Shown piece after piece: positions 48,557-59,462 of a DNA stretch of 64,000 nucleotides (the stretch's first letter is position 1; every line of letters starts with the position of its first letter). Where the stretch lies: positions 318,149 through 382,148 of the forward strand of contig BCKT01000014.1 in assembly GCA_003116875.1 (NCBI GenBank). Reading direction: 5' to 3'. The notes beneath the pieces were generated by a model. The model did not search any database and was not told the origin of the DNA. It was given only the letters and a program-made list of their open reading frames with translations. Source of the DNA: Takashimella koratensis (lineage: Eukaryota > Basidiomycota > Tremellomycetes > Trichosporonales > Tetragoniomycetaceae). Both the position numbers and the translations under genes were made by a program.

Positions 48557-51446
48557 TGAACGGGTAAGCGGCTAGAAGCACAAGGAAGCGGCGGTCGAAG
48601 AGACGCCGAAACCTGCGACGGTCAGTCTGTGTTCATAGTCTCGTGGCTGTGTGACTTACCTGCGAGCTGTGACCTAGACCAAGACGAGTGTGTCTAGTAG
48701 ACGTTGGTAGACTACAAGACCAGTTAAGTCGTAGACAGAGAGGAGTGGAAAAAGTAGGTTGGAGGAGGGGAAAAGAGGATCAAGGAGTGCCGTTCGTCTG
48801 TACTAAAAGGACAGAGATATGTGCTTGGGGGACAAGACACCACTCCGTGAAAGGGGGAGGGTGAGAGCGATGAACAAGGTAGTCTGCTAGGTATCACTTG
48901 GGTGTACAGTGGAGTGGGAAAGAAAAAATGAAGATGAGTGGATGGGGAAGGGAAAGCGACGTGTCTCCTTCGCCTCGAGGTCTGCCTTTAAAAGGACTCG
49001 GTGGACGGAGGGGGTTGTGAGCTCGTCGTCGAGCTGTCTGGAGAGGGGGATCGTGTGGTCGCCTCAATCTCGCCTCAATCTAGGCTAGACCGACTCGGGG
49101 TTCGCCGGTGCACTGGAGCACACGAGGCGGTGACGTACGACGCCTGCTGCTTAGTCTGTATCGAGCGTCAGCCGAGGAAGTCAGGAGCGATGCCGGCCTC
49201 AATCCCGGAGTCGTCGAACAGCACGCAGTCACAGCCACCTCCTTCAAACGGGGGGCTTTACCGGGACCCTCGCCGTAACCGGGCTGAGCGGGATGACGGT
49301 GGGGGTCGGAGGTGTGAGGGAAGAGAAGGGAGAGAGGGGGGAGATGAAAGGCGAAAGAGCCGAGGAGCGCCGCCACTCACTTGAGCAGAGGGGTCGGGTC
49401 TGAGCCGTGAGACGCGGCCAACGCGAATGGCGCCGAGGTGGAGAAAGGCGGTGAGGAGAACAAAGGAGGTGGGCGAGCGGGTAGCCTGCGGCGGAGGATT
49501 GTGAGAACGAGGAGTGTCGGTGGGAGATGGGCGACAGACTGGTGGGGGATGAGCCAGGCGATGGACGAGAGCGGTGAGGAAGGAGGTGAGGGTGGGTGAG
49601 GGATCAGAGATAGCCCGGATTGGTCACGAGAAGGGGGTGAGTCGAGTGATTATGCCAGCCAGTGCGATGATGACATGCCCCGGGTCGATCCAAAGGCGAT
49701 GGCCCGAAGAGAAAGGATCGGTCAAATCGTCAACGGGAGGGGAGTGACGCAAAGGACGATCGAGACCGGGTGAGATGGGATGATTGTAGTGATTGTGTGA
49801 TATTTTTTTTCGGACAAAGGCAGGTCCGTTGACGAACGGAGGTGGTGAGTACAGAAGCAGAGAACACGAGGCCGAGAAGAACGAGAGAACACGAGGGCGG
49901 GATCCGGGTGAGCGATAGCGTCGAAGAGGAAAGGACGGGCGAGGGTAGCGGATTAGACGATGGGAGGAGAGGGGAAGAGGGGGAAGTGGAGGGTGGGAGA
50001 GAGATCAGGTCGTGTGGGATGGAGAAGAACGGGGTTGACGAAAGGAGATTGCGAGTGTGACCAGAGCGAACAAGGCGAGAAGAAAGAAGTGTCAGCGTCT
50101 TTTTGTACAGGTGTCGCGTCAGGAGGGATCTGACGTTCTGGGCGAGGTGATGGTCTGAACGAGGACTTGGTGGTTCCAAGGTCGGAATTGAGCGAAATCC
50201 ACGAGTGCGTCGAAAGAGGTCCCGTTGAGTGGTCGTTTGGGAAAAAGGGAGGTCGCCGTGCCGTTGAAGGTATCGACTTGGACTTCGGGTCTGGCGACAG
50301 ACGAGAGAGTGGAAGGGGCAGACTCACGTGGATAGGTAGCGCGAAGGGGTAAGGCTGGGCGATGTGACTGTGACTGAGAATTCGAGTGACTATTGAGATG
50401 AGACCAATGTCAGGCCAGAGATGAAAGGTAGAGTAGTGAGAAATCGACTTACTCTTCGTTTTGTACGCGACTTGACGACGAGAGCGGGGCGATGGATGGG
50501 AGAACAGAGAGACAGAGGGTTGTCTTTTGTTTACTGGTCTTTATGCAGCGTTGTTTGCTCGCTTTTGTAGAGGGTGTCAACAAGACCGAGGTGTAGATGG
50601 TGGTGATCAACTGGACAGAGGTTTTAGTGGGATGTGTGAGCGAGGTGTGCGACGTGGATAGTAAAGTGTGTATGGGGATTTGTAAAAATGATGCAGGAGG
50701 GTGAAAAATAGCCACATAGGGGGAGAATGAGTAATGATGGGGATAGCAAGAGACCCCATCATCACTATCACCGCTCTCGACCCAGGCGGCAAAGCGCAAG
50801 GGTAGGGCACTGATGGGAAAAACTTTCTCATCACACTACTCAGCCTTGTTTATCGCTCCACTCGACAATGGATCACTACCACCACCACCCAGGCTTTAGC
50901 CAGGGAGCCGCGCAAACCAACGAAACAGATACGACTGCAGATGTCCCAGTCATACCCTAACCCTTATGCGACTCAGGTACTCACAAGAGAGCGATATCGG
51001 GTGGTCAATAGGTGGCAAAGGAGTAAAGGACGTCGACGATCTGGGTTTAATATTCAATCTGAGCACCTGGGATCATTGGGCTCTCCTTGGGCTCCTTCCC
51101 CGCGATACTCTTCCTCTTCCGTGCCGGCACCGTCCTCCTTTGAAGGCCCGGTTGACACTCGGCGATTCGAGACTTATCACTTGCGACTCGACTCGCGACG
51201 TTTCGACTTTTTGACTGTTACGACCTTGTGGGTGGAATGCTGGTGGGTAGATGAGGCGTGCTGTCTTTGCACTTTGAGTCTGTTACCGTTACCGTTGCCG
51301 TTGCCGTTGCCGTTTCCGTTACCGGTGGTCGGCACTGGTCGAGAGGATGAGGAGCACCACGCGGGTGCCTTGGAACGGGAGGTGGAGGCCAGTTGTCAGG
51401 TGGTGATGAAACGATGAGGTGATTTATAAAGATGACCGGAGATGGG

Positions 51447-51450
<4 letters not shown>

Positions 51451-51479
<29 letters not shown>
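51451..51479. repeat. (GA)n microsatellite
   Basis: Perfect GA run of about 29 bases in the gene-poor region. Confidence 0.9.
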
Positions 51480-51483
<4 letters not shown>

Positions 51484-52441
51484 TGGGAGGAGGGATGAGG
51501 AAGAGTAGAGCGGCGATGGCGAGGGAAGGGGCTATGTAGGGGCCGAAATGAGTGACTGGGACCGAGGTGGACACGGGGACTTGCTGCCCTCAGTACCCGG
51601 ATGCGCTTGGTGGGTCGACTGGCTTTGTGTTGGGATCTGATGGGCGCGGGGGGTTGGGGGTGGGGTGGGGGGAAGGAATACAACAGCTCGCCACCGTTAG
51701 GTAGCCCCTGACGCCCGCTAGGCTGTTACTGCGGGCATACTTGCCTGATGCCTGGCTACGAGCTAATTACGCACACCACGGGCGCTCTCGTCTTCATGCT
51801 TGATGTCATGTGAGGGCGTGTGCCTAGGCCCCTCTGGGCTCCAGGGGGGAAGGTGAAAAGGGGAGGGCGCAGGGAGAATGCGGATTGGGGTGACTGGTCG
51901 TGTGTGTGTGTGTGTAGGGTCAGTGTGTATGTGTGTATGTGTGTCTGAGAATCAGTGTGCATGGGGGCAGAGGGGGACGGCGTATGGTCCTGTCTATTGT
52001 TTGCATCGTATGATGGGTTCAGTGTAAGATGGTAGTAATTGATCAACCCTCGATGATAGGTGATGATGGTGACGACGCGGTTGATTCAACCAACCAGCTC
52101 GGCGACGGTCGCTGCAATCAAGCAAGTAAGCAGCCTGGAGACAGAGTATTAGACTGTCAGTCAGGGTCTGTCGGGCCGGGTGATCAGCAGGAACCGCCGC
52201 AGCAAGCGAGGCTGGGCAGGGCCAGGGGTGGGGGCAGAGCAGAGGGGGAGACGGCGAGTCGGGGATGGGGGCGAGGGTAGGGCGGGGAGAAGGGCAAAGG
52301 GGCGAGTGGGAGAGGGGGGAGGGAAGGAGGAAAGGATGGTGGGGTGCGACTCGGTCGGAGCAGAAAGGGGAGGGCGCAGTTTGGGGTTGGCGCACGGAGC
52401 GAGGGAACTGTATGTGTTGAGCGTTGTGTGTGGAGAGTGTT

Positions 52442-52442
<1 letters not shown>

Positions 52443-52489
<47 letters not shown>

Positions 52490-52490
52490 T
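52443..52490. repeat. (GT)n microsatellite
   Basis: GT repeat of about 40 bases followed by ATGTGTGTGG; ORFs through it (Val-Cys or His-Thr repeats) are artefacts. Confidence 0.95.
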
Positions 52491-53458
52491 GGGTGGAGGT
52501 GTGGAGGTACGTGTGTGGAACCGGCGGCGCCCGTCCGTGTTTCATCGCTCAAAAAATGCCACACCTACTCCTCCGAGCCTTTCCTACGATCCAACACTCA
52601 GGATGCTATCTTCCACACCTATGCCCACGCCCACACCCACTCACGACAGGGAGCACCGGTCGATCCCGATCGAAGCTAGCTGCGGCGCCAAGACCAGCAC
52701 CGACCTCGAGCAAGAGCATCACCCCAGCGTTATGCGCAATGTTCAGTGTGCAGCGTTCAGCGTGCAATGGGGGACGAGCAAAACGGAACACGGTATACAT
52801 CAATGAACACAGGCGCGCGCCGACGGTCAGCGGGACGTATGGTAGGTACTATGGTAAAAATGGGTAGGTAGCGGATACACTAAACAACATGGGAATGGGA
52901 ACCTCGGAGGGGACAGCAACGACGACTACAATATCAACACCTCAGACTCGACTACATAATCTCACAATGCCGCTGTGCTAAAGGGCGCGGGGGTTCGACA
53001 GGAAGTGGTGGAGTCGATTCAACCCGGTTTGGGCGTCGGAAAACTCAAATGCGAGACGAGGGCGAAAACCGAGCGAGAGTACGGACGACGGCGAATTCCG
53101 GAGCGGCTCGGGTGGTTTCGACTCGGCCATCACCGGATCGGAAAACGATAGGAGAGCGGTGGCGCGAGACTAGGCGCGAGCGAGGGTAGCCGCAAATGCA
53201 GAGAGAGGAATATGGTGCGGTCGTGCAAGTAGTCCCACGAGCAGTGCAGTGGACGAGGGTGCGTATTAATGGTGGGTGGTGGGTGAGGTCGACGGTGGTC
53301 GGACGTAGCGGTGGTGGTGGTGGTGATGGTAGTGGTGGTGAAACAACAACGTGGGTGTGGTTGGGTGTAATGCACAATGGGGGGGATGAGAGCCCGAAAC
53401 AACGACTGAACCAACGATCACGAGAGAGGACAAGAGCAAGGGAGGCAAGTCGGTCGAC

Positions 53459-53823
53459 CTAGCCTACTTGCTCGACGAGACGGGTGATGACGAGAGCGAA
53501 GAGGGTTGGCTCTTTGGGGAACACGAAGCCGCCGCGAATGCCGCCGCCCACTGTTGCCTCGCCACCTGGGGTTGAGGCTGGTGCAGCATCTGCTGTGTTG
53601 TTGTTGTTGGTGGTGTTGGCTTGCTGTGGGAGTTGGCACCGTTGCCACCCCAGTACGCGACGTAGAGACTGTGAACGAGGTCCGCAAACTGGGGGCACGG
53701 GTGCTCGGCCAAGGTGAGGGTTCGTGGCGGGTGAGACTGGGGGCTGCCGTGGGCGTGGGCGTGGGCGTGGTGGGTCTGCGAAGAGGAGGTTGGGATGGCC
53801 ATTGGCCGTGCGACAGACGCCAT
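53459..53823 (-). other. Doubtful ORF, possible exon or decayed gene
   Basis: From an ATG at 53823: MASVARPMAIPTSSSQTHHA, a His-Ala repeat, then the protein-like segment CPQFADLVHSLYVAYWG. After about 53625 coding character moves to another frame, ending GGFVFPKEPTLFALVITRLV-EQVG and a TAG at 53459. The change would need a one-base indel; no intron fits. CAA|GTAGGC at the end could be a donor, but I found no continuing exon downstream. The first-helix pattern faintly recalls Pho80/Pcl cyclins; this is a guess. Confidence 0.3.
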
Positions 53824-54105
53824 GATGTGGTGCTGGTTACGACGAAGGGAGGGAGTGGGAGGAAAGTGAAAAGTGGGGTGGAGTGTGGTTTGGTTTGGTT
53901 GAGGTGGTGCAGTGGTCAGAGAGCGGAAGGCCAGGCGGTGGGAATAAAAGGAGGGTGGGTCCAAGGTGAGCTCCGGAAGACGGAAAAACGTGCGAGCTCG
54001 GGGTCCGGTGAAATCGCTTGGTGGTGGTTGTGGTTGTCGTGGTGGTCGTGTGCGGGTGACCAGCGACGAGGTTATGTGTTCACGAGAGGGGGGAGAGCGG
54101 GTGGT

Positions 54106-54221
54106 GGGGGGGGGGGGGCGTGGTCGTGTGCGTGGGTGGTGTTGTAAATGGGGGGGGGGGGGGGGGGGGATTGAGCGTTGTGGGATGTTGGGAGGTTTGG
54201 TTGGGGGGGGGGGGGGGGGGG
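54106..54221. repeat. Poly-G blocks bordering the assembly gap
   Basis: G runs of 13 (54106-54118), 20 (54150-54169) and 19 (54203-54221), the last ending directly at the Ns. Confidence 0.9.
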
Positions 54222-54961
54222 NNNNNNNNNNNNNNNNNNNNNNNNNNNNNNNNNNNNNNNNNNNNNNNNNNNNNNNNNNNNNNNNNNNNNNNNNNNNNNN
54301 NNNNNNNNNNNNNNNNNNNNNNNNNNNNNNNNNNNNNNNNNNNNNNNNNNNNNNNNNNNNNNNNNNNNNNNNNNNNNNNNNNNNNNNNNNNNNNNNNNNN
54401 NNNNNNNNNNNNNNNNNNNNNNNNNNNNNNNNNNNNNNNNNNNNNNNNNNNNNNNNNNNNNNNNNNNNNNNNNNNNNNNNNNNNNNNNNNNNNNNNNNNN
54501 NNNNNNNNNNNNNNNNNNNNNNNNNNNNNNNNNNNNNNNNNNNNNNNNNNNNNNNNNNNNNNNNNNNNNNNNNNNNNNNNNNNNNNNNNNNNNNNNNNNN
54601 NNNNNNNNNNNNNNNNNNNNNNNNNNNNNNNNNNNNNNNNNNNNNNNNNNNNNNNNNNNNNNNNNNNNNNNNNNNNNNNNNNNNNNNNNNNNNNNNNNNN
54701 NNNNNNNNNNNNNNNNNNNNNNNNNNNNNNNNNNNNNNNNNNNNNNNNNNNNNNNNNNNNNNNNNNNNNNNNNNNNNNNNNNNNNNNNNNNNNNNNNNNN
54801 NNNNNNNNNNNNNNNNNNNNNNNNNNNNNNNNNNNNNNNNNNNNNNNNNNNNNNNNNNNNNNNNNNNNNNNNNNNNNNNNNNNNNNNNNNNNNNNNNNNN
54901 NNNNNNNNNNNNNNNNNNNNNNNNNNNNNNNNNNNNNNNNNNNNNNNNNNNNNNNNNNNNN
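54222..54961. other. Assembly gap, 740 Ns
   Basis: Unsequenced or uncalled bases. It starts right after a G19 run and ends right before a C20 run (54962-54981), so assembly or sequencing probably failed in homopolymers. True length is unknown. Confidence 0.98.
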
Positions 54962-55583
54962 CCCCCCCCCCCCCCCCCCCCTTCCCCCCGACCCACTTCC
55001 AGCTCCAAGATCCTCGTCCTACGTACCCCCGTGCACAGCGTGACTGAAGAGACGACACGGCCTATGACGCCAGCACCTCCCTGCTGCTGCCTAGTACCTA
55101 CCGCCTACTGCCTACCCCATGCTCCTGGCTAGACGCTCGCATGCTGAAGCGTGATCTCCCCTCGCCCAGAGCCAAGGGGTGAGCACCATTCACGCACTGC
55201 TTGCGACGCCCGGTTGCTCGGATTGGCAATTTTCTTCAAGGACCCCTCTCGGAGCTCGCCGCGGTCCAGAAACGTGCCAAGGCAGAATACGTGAGCCTAT
55301 TCGCTGAGCCACGGCTATAAAGGCCTGCGCGGCTTGGTTGGGCTATTCAAACCTCCTTGCGCGCCTAATCTCCCTTTACCTCCAATTTTGATGACAAACC
55401 TCTCCCCTTCCTTTGGGCGCCTTGTGGGCCGGTCCGAGTCGCTGAAAAATATCCACATCCACTCACTGTTGCTTACTCTGCACCTTAAACATTACACATC
55501 ACTTCAGTTCCCTTCTCCTAGCTCACACCTCACCGTTCATTCTTCACATTTTACGACCACTATCCTCACCGCTCAACCCCATC
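54962..55583 (+). promoter_or_regulatory. DRE2 upstream region with C20 tract and TATA box
   Basis: C20 run (54962-54981), then unique sequence and a TATAAA box (55316-55321) 263 bases before the DRE2 ATG. The leader is CT/AC-rich. Confidence 0.5.
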
Positions 55584-56797
55584 ATGACCACCGTATCGAC
55601 TTCTGCACCGGCGCGACAGGTCGTCCTGGGCTCACTTGAGCGCGGGGTCGATTACCAGGCCGTCGTGGCTGACCTCCAGGCCGCAGGCGGTTCCGTCCAG
55701 GCCGAGATGGTCGATCGAGTACTGGACAATGGTAAGTCCAAGTCTGCTCAAACCTCACATCTCACCTCATATCACTTCCTCCCCTCTCTTTCTTTTACTC
55801 ACACCTGCCCTACCTCCTCTCGACTCGCTTGCTATTCGGTATTTGCCACCCTTCCCGCCCAATCGCTTACCCTTGTCCCTTTCTCTAGCCACTACTCTCC
55901 CATCTCCCCCACTCTCACTCCACCTCGTCCTCCCTCTACCTCTCCCTCCCACTCTCCTCTCTCTCATCCCCTCCTCGACCCAGCTCTTCATCCACGTACC
56001 TTCCAACCCTGGCGCCTCTGCTATCGCCGACTTGCACCTCGCTCTCTCCAGCCGCAACTTTGTCCCTCTCCTCCCTACCCCTCTACCTACCATCATCGCC
56101 TACACCTCCCCTTCCTCTCCATCCGCATCGGCTCCGGCTCCCACGCCTTCGTCGACGGTGACCCCTGCTGCGGCTTCTACCACCACTGCCCGACCCCTCG
56201 CTCTTCGACGGAACGGGGGCAGCAGTAAAGACAAGGCCGCGAAAGCCGCGATCTGGGCCCTCGACTCCCCCGCACTCGCCGATGGCGGTCGGTCCCTCCT
56301 TACCCCCGAGGATCGCGCTCGACCCGAGTGCGTCTTCCCCGCCGAGGACGGGAAACCCGTCAAGCGTCGCCGAGCATGCAAAGACTGCACCTGCGGTCTC
56401 GCCGAACTCGAGAAGGAAGAGGACGCCCGCGCTGCCGCCGCAGTCAAAGAAGCCCAACAGTTCTTCCTCGAAGGAGACGACGATATCCCCGCCCATGTCA
56501 AGGTCGCAACAGCTGGTGTGGAAGGGATCTGGCCAACGGAGAAAAGGGCGGAAGCGAAGAAGACAAGCTCGTGTTCGAGCTGTTACCTCGGTGATGCGTT
56601 TAGGTGCTCGAGCTGCCCTTACCTTGGTGAGTGCGGGCGATGATGCAATGTAGAAGACTAGGCTTGGAAGGGTTGTACTCAGAGAAGTGGGAAGAGGGGA
56701 GATTTAAAGCTCGAAGGCAGCAGCTAACACGGCAACAGGTCTTCCCCCCTTCAAGCCCGGAGAGAAGGTCCAGCTCTCCATCTCTGACGACATCTAA
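55584..56797 (+). CDS. DRE2: Anamorsin/Dre2, cytosolic Fe-S assembly electron carrier
   Basis: Works with Tah18 to supply electrons to cytosolic iron-sulphur protein assembly. Three exons: 55584-55731, 55889-56626, 56739-56797; 314 residues. The N-terminal methyltransferase-like domain is poorly conserved ([40 protein letters not shown]). The C-terminal Fe-S motifs are complete: RPEC then [14 protein letters not shown] for the first cluster, and [19 protein letters not shown] for the second, followed by [18 protein letters not shown] and the stop. The last Gly codon is split by the second intron, confirming the splice. Confidence 0.95.
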
Positions 56798-57288
56798 AAG
56801 TTTCTCCCGAGCCACGACGAGCAACGCTCATCGAGCACACTCTGTATCCGCTACCCGCGCTTCATTCATGGTTACACCCAATCGAACATCATTCCGGTCC
56901 TGATATTGTTGCTATCTCATACACCCCCAAGTATGCTTCACCCATTCCTTCTCTTTTAACCTCCATCCATCATCTCACTGGCCCTACCTCGACTACCCCG
57001 CCCTCATTTGTAACCCGGAGCCGTGTCACGGCGTTGTATCTGCACTAACGCAGTGCAAATCTATCCCCAAAATACAAAATAAAAAAGTCGTATCTCAGTT
57101 TTGGATCTCCCACCGTCTCTAGTCGCATCGAATAGATGCTCCGATGCTACTGAGTTGCTATGACCGACAAGTTGCAGATATCTTTCACCTCTGACGCCCT
57201 CGAGACGCATATCAATAAAACTGCATGTCCTATCAGGCAACACAGGTACCTGTCATACCATCCCTAATTCTTATATTATAGTACAACT
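56798..57288. other. Convergent intergenic region
   Basis: About 490 bases between DRE2 and ADE8 stops. Nothing beyond likely 3' UTRs is visible. Confidence 0.5.
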
Positions 57289-58447
57289 TCATTCGGAGGT
57301 CTCCACCTGCTTGTCGAGGTCTTCCAGCACTTTCCGCGTCCCCTCGACGATAATTTGGTGCTCGACCTGTCAATAGTGTGTTAGCGAGCCTCCCCTTGAG
57401 CCTTGTGTTTTCCCCCTGTTTCTGCCCTCTTCTGAAACACCGAGCAGAGCGATCACCCTGCCACCCCTGCTCTCGCTTTGCCCAAACTTGTCGTCCAATC
57501 TTCCTCAGACCCGACCTTTCAACTCACCTCGTGAATCCTCTTTTCCAAGTCCTCAATCTTGTCCTCTTTCTCGATTGGGACCTCCCTAACGACCAAGGGC
57601 TGGCCCCGGTCGACCTCTGCCACGACGCGGTGGACCATACAACCTGTCCCTTTTGTCTCTCCCTTTTGAAACGCCTCGAAAGCGCGGCCGATAGCATTGG
57701 CGCCGTCAAAGGCACCAGGGAGCGCAGGGTGAAGGTTGATGCATGGGATCGGGAAGGTGAGGGGCAGTAACGATGCGACTGCGGGTTCACTTGTCGACCC
57801 TGACAAAGTCGTTGGAGAGATAGGGGAAACCGCAGCGTCAATGGACAACGCACTAATACCTTCCTCCAAAGCGGTAGGGGAAGACGTAGGTTTCGGTTCC
57901 GTTTGAGTAGGTAGCGATGACGGTTCAGGAGGAGGTAACGCCGGAGCTGGAGGTGCTTCTTTCACCCCGTTCAAGATATCTAGAAACGCATCAGAGAGGA
58001 TATGCATCCATCCTGCGAGAACAACGATATCGGGTCGGGATTCAAGAACGCGTCGAGCGACTTCGGCATCGTAGTCTTCTCGAGAAGAACCAGGGTTACG
58101 GTTAAGAAAAGTCTTGAGCGCGCAGACAGAGGTAGGGATAGGTGGAGTATGGGTCGAGGCGCGAGTTAGACCGTAGGCGTTGGAACGGGAGGAGAGGACG
58201 TAGGTGATTTCGGCAGAGGGAAGGAGAGGGGTCCCAGCGGCGTCGAGGAGGGCTTGGAGGTTGGAGCCTATAAAGTAAGGGAGGCAGATATGAGGATGAG
58301 ATGAGGATGAAGAGAGGAAATTCAGCAAAGTTAGTTGAAGGCGAGAGTGGAGTAAAGGTCTAGGGGAAGAGAACACTCACCCGAGCCAGAGATGAGGACG
58401 GTGACGCGGCGTTTCCGCTTGATGATGGTCTCGTGGAGAGTAGGCAT
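57289..58447 (-). CDS. ADE8: Phosphoribosylglycinamide formyltransferase
   Basis: Third step of purine synthesis: transfers formyl from 10-formyl-THF to GAR. Three exons on the minus strand: 58447-58381, 58267-57528, 57366-57289; 294 residues. Motifs: VTVLISGSGSNLQALLDA (phosphate loop, Gly codon split by intron 1), DIVVLAGWMHILSDAFLDIL, the catalytic PCINLHPALPGAFDGANAI (Asn and His), and GCMVHRVVAEVDRGQPLVV (catalytic Asp), ending IHEVEHQIIVEG. An insertion of roughly 70 Pro/Ser/Thr-rich residues lies between SDAFLDILNG and the IPCINLHP strand, directly before the active-site loop; this makes it longer than the usual 200-240 residues. Confidence 0.94.
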
Positions 58448-59462
58448 GGTATGTAGGTGGGTGTGGTAAGTTAAAAGGTAAGCGCAAGAGAGAGGAGGTG
58501 AGGCTGCGGTGGTGGTGGTGGACGGTGTCAAACGTCACTGACACTTGTGATTCAATCCAAAATTATTTTTCATTTCATATCATTTCATATCCATCCACTC
58601 TAAGCTTGCAGCCGGGCGGATCAAGGGGTGGACACCATGACGTGTCATTTCTCCCTCACTGCTTGTCCCCACCTGTAGACCTGGTATCACTCCTGGTCAT
58701 CACTTTTTCGATTCCTTGGCCGAGGCAAGCAGCAGCCGCCAGCAGCCAGGCGGGCTTCACAATTCGACATTCCCAATCCTCAATCCTCAACCTTCAGCCA
58801 TACCCTCCACCCACCTGTCCACCTACCGAGCCAGTCACAGTCAGAACCACATCGCATACCACCTCGCGCCGTACCCTTTGTGCGCCGGCTCGACCCTCGA
58901 CCCTCTGGTCTCTTTTAGCTTTCTGCTCACTCTTCTACCTTCCCACCTTTCATCTAACACATTCATCTCCCACTCCACCCACATCCTTCCTCACCTTTCC
59001 TCACCTTTTCCCACACCTCTCACCTTCCTCTCACCCCGACTTTCATCACACCCAGATACACATCGGCAGAGCCCGAGTCTAGGCACCTGAACCAACGAAG
59101 CCGACCCACTGCGCTTTCGTCCCTTCTCGGAGACTCCTCGGCCGCGGCGCAGGAATACCCACCCCCCGCGAACGAGGACAGTGCACCCGGTGCACGGGAA
59201 GGGAAGTAAAGGACGTCACTACCCCGACGTCGACCAACACCCAAGCCGCCCTAAGTACAGTAGACCTCGACGAGCCGAGTTTCATCCTAAGCTTTAGCTG
59301 CGATCTCTCGCACCTACATTCAAATCGCTTCCGTGTCCCCCGTGTCGATCGGCCACTGAAGCAACTGTCGTCGCTGCTGCGGTTACTCGACCCTCGGCCC
59401 CACCGGCCTCACCGACCTAGCCATTTTCTACTCGGTCTCACCCGCTCTCCCGCTCCTCTGCA
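58448..59462. promoter_or_regulatory. Divergent region between ADE8 and the His-rich gene
   Basis: About 1 kb. A repeated TTTCATATC (58567-58590) and CT/CCA-rich leader sequence precede the His-rich gene. The plus-strand ORFs here are Ser/Thr/Pro compositional. Confidence 0.4.

Larger units (their letters stand above)
48557..53458. other. 4.9-kb gene-poor region with microsatellites
   Basis: The longest stretch here without a convincing gene. It contains a GA run (51451-51479), a GTTGCC/GTTACC hexamer array (about 51283-51325), GTGTAT repeats (about 51900-51950) and a GT run (52443-52490). A TTTAAAA element is near 48986. ORFs on both strands translate biased sequence. Small possible coding pieces are at 50868-50960 (30 residues from ATG) and, in another frame, from 50941 (MSQSYPNPYATQ, then a possible donor). 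It could be a long promoter or 5' UTR, a noncoding RNA locus or decayed gene remains. Confidence 0.5.

Noticed and set aside
53464..55132. Several 290-510 residue ORFs spanning the N gap on both strands
   Set aside because: They are open only because Ns contain no stops; flanks are poly-Gly or poly-Pro from homopolymers.
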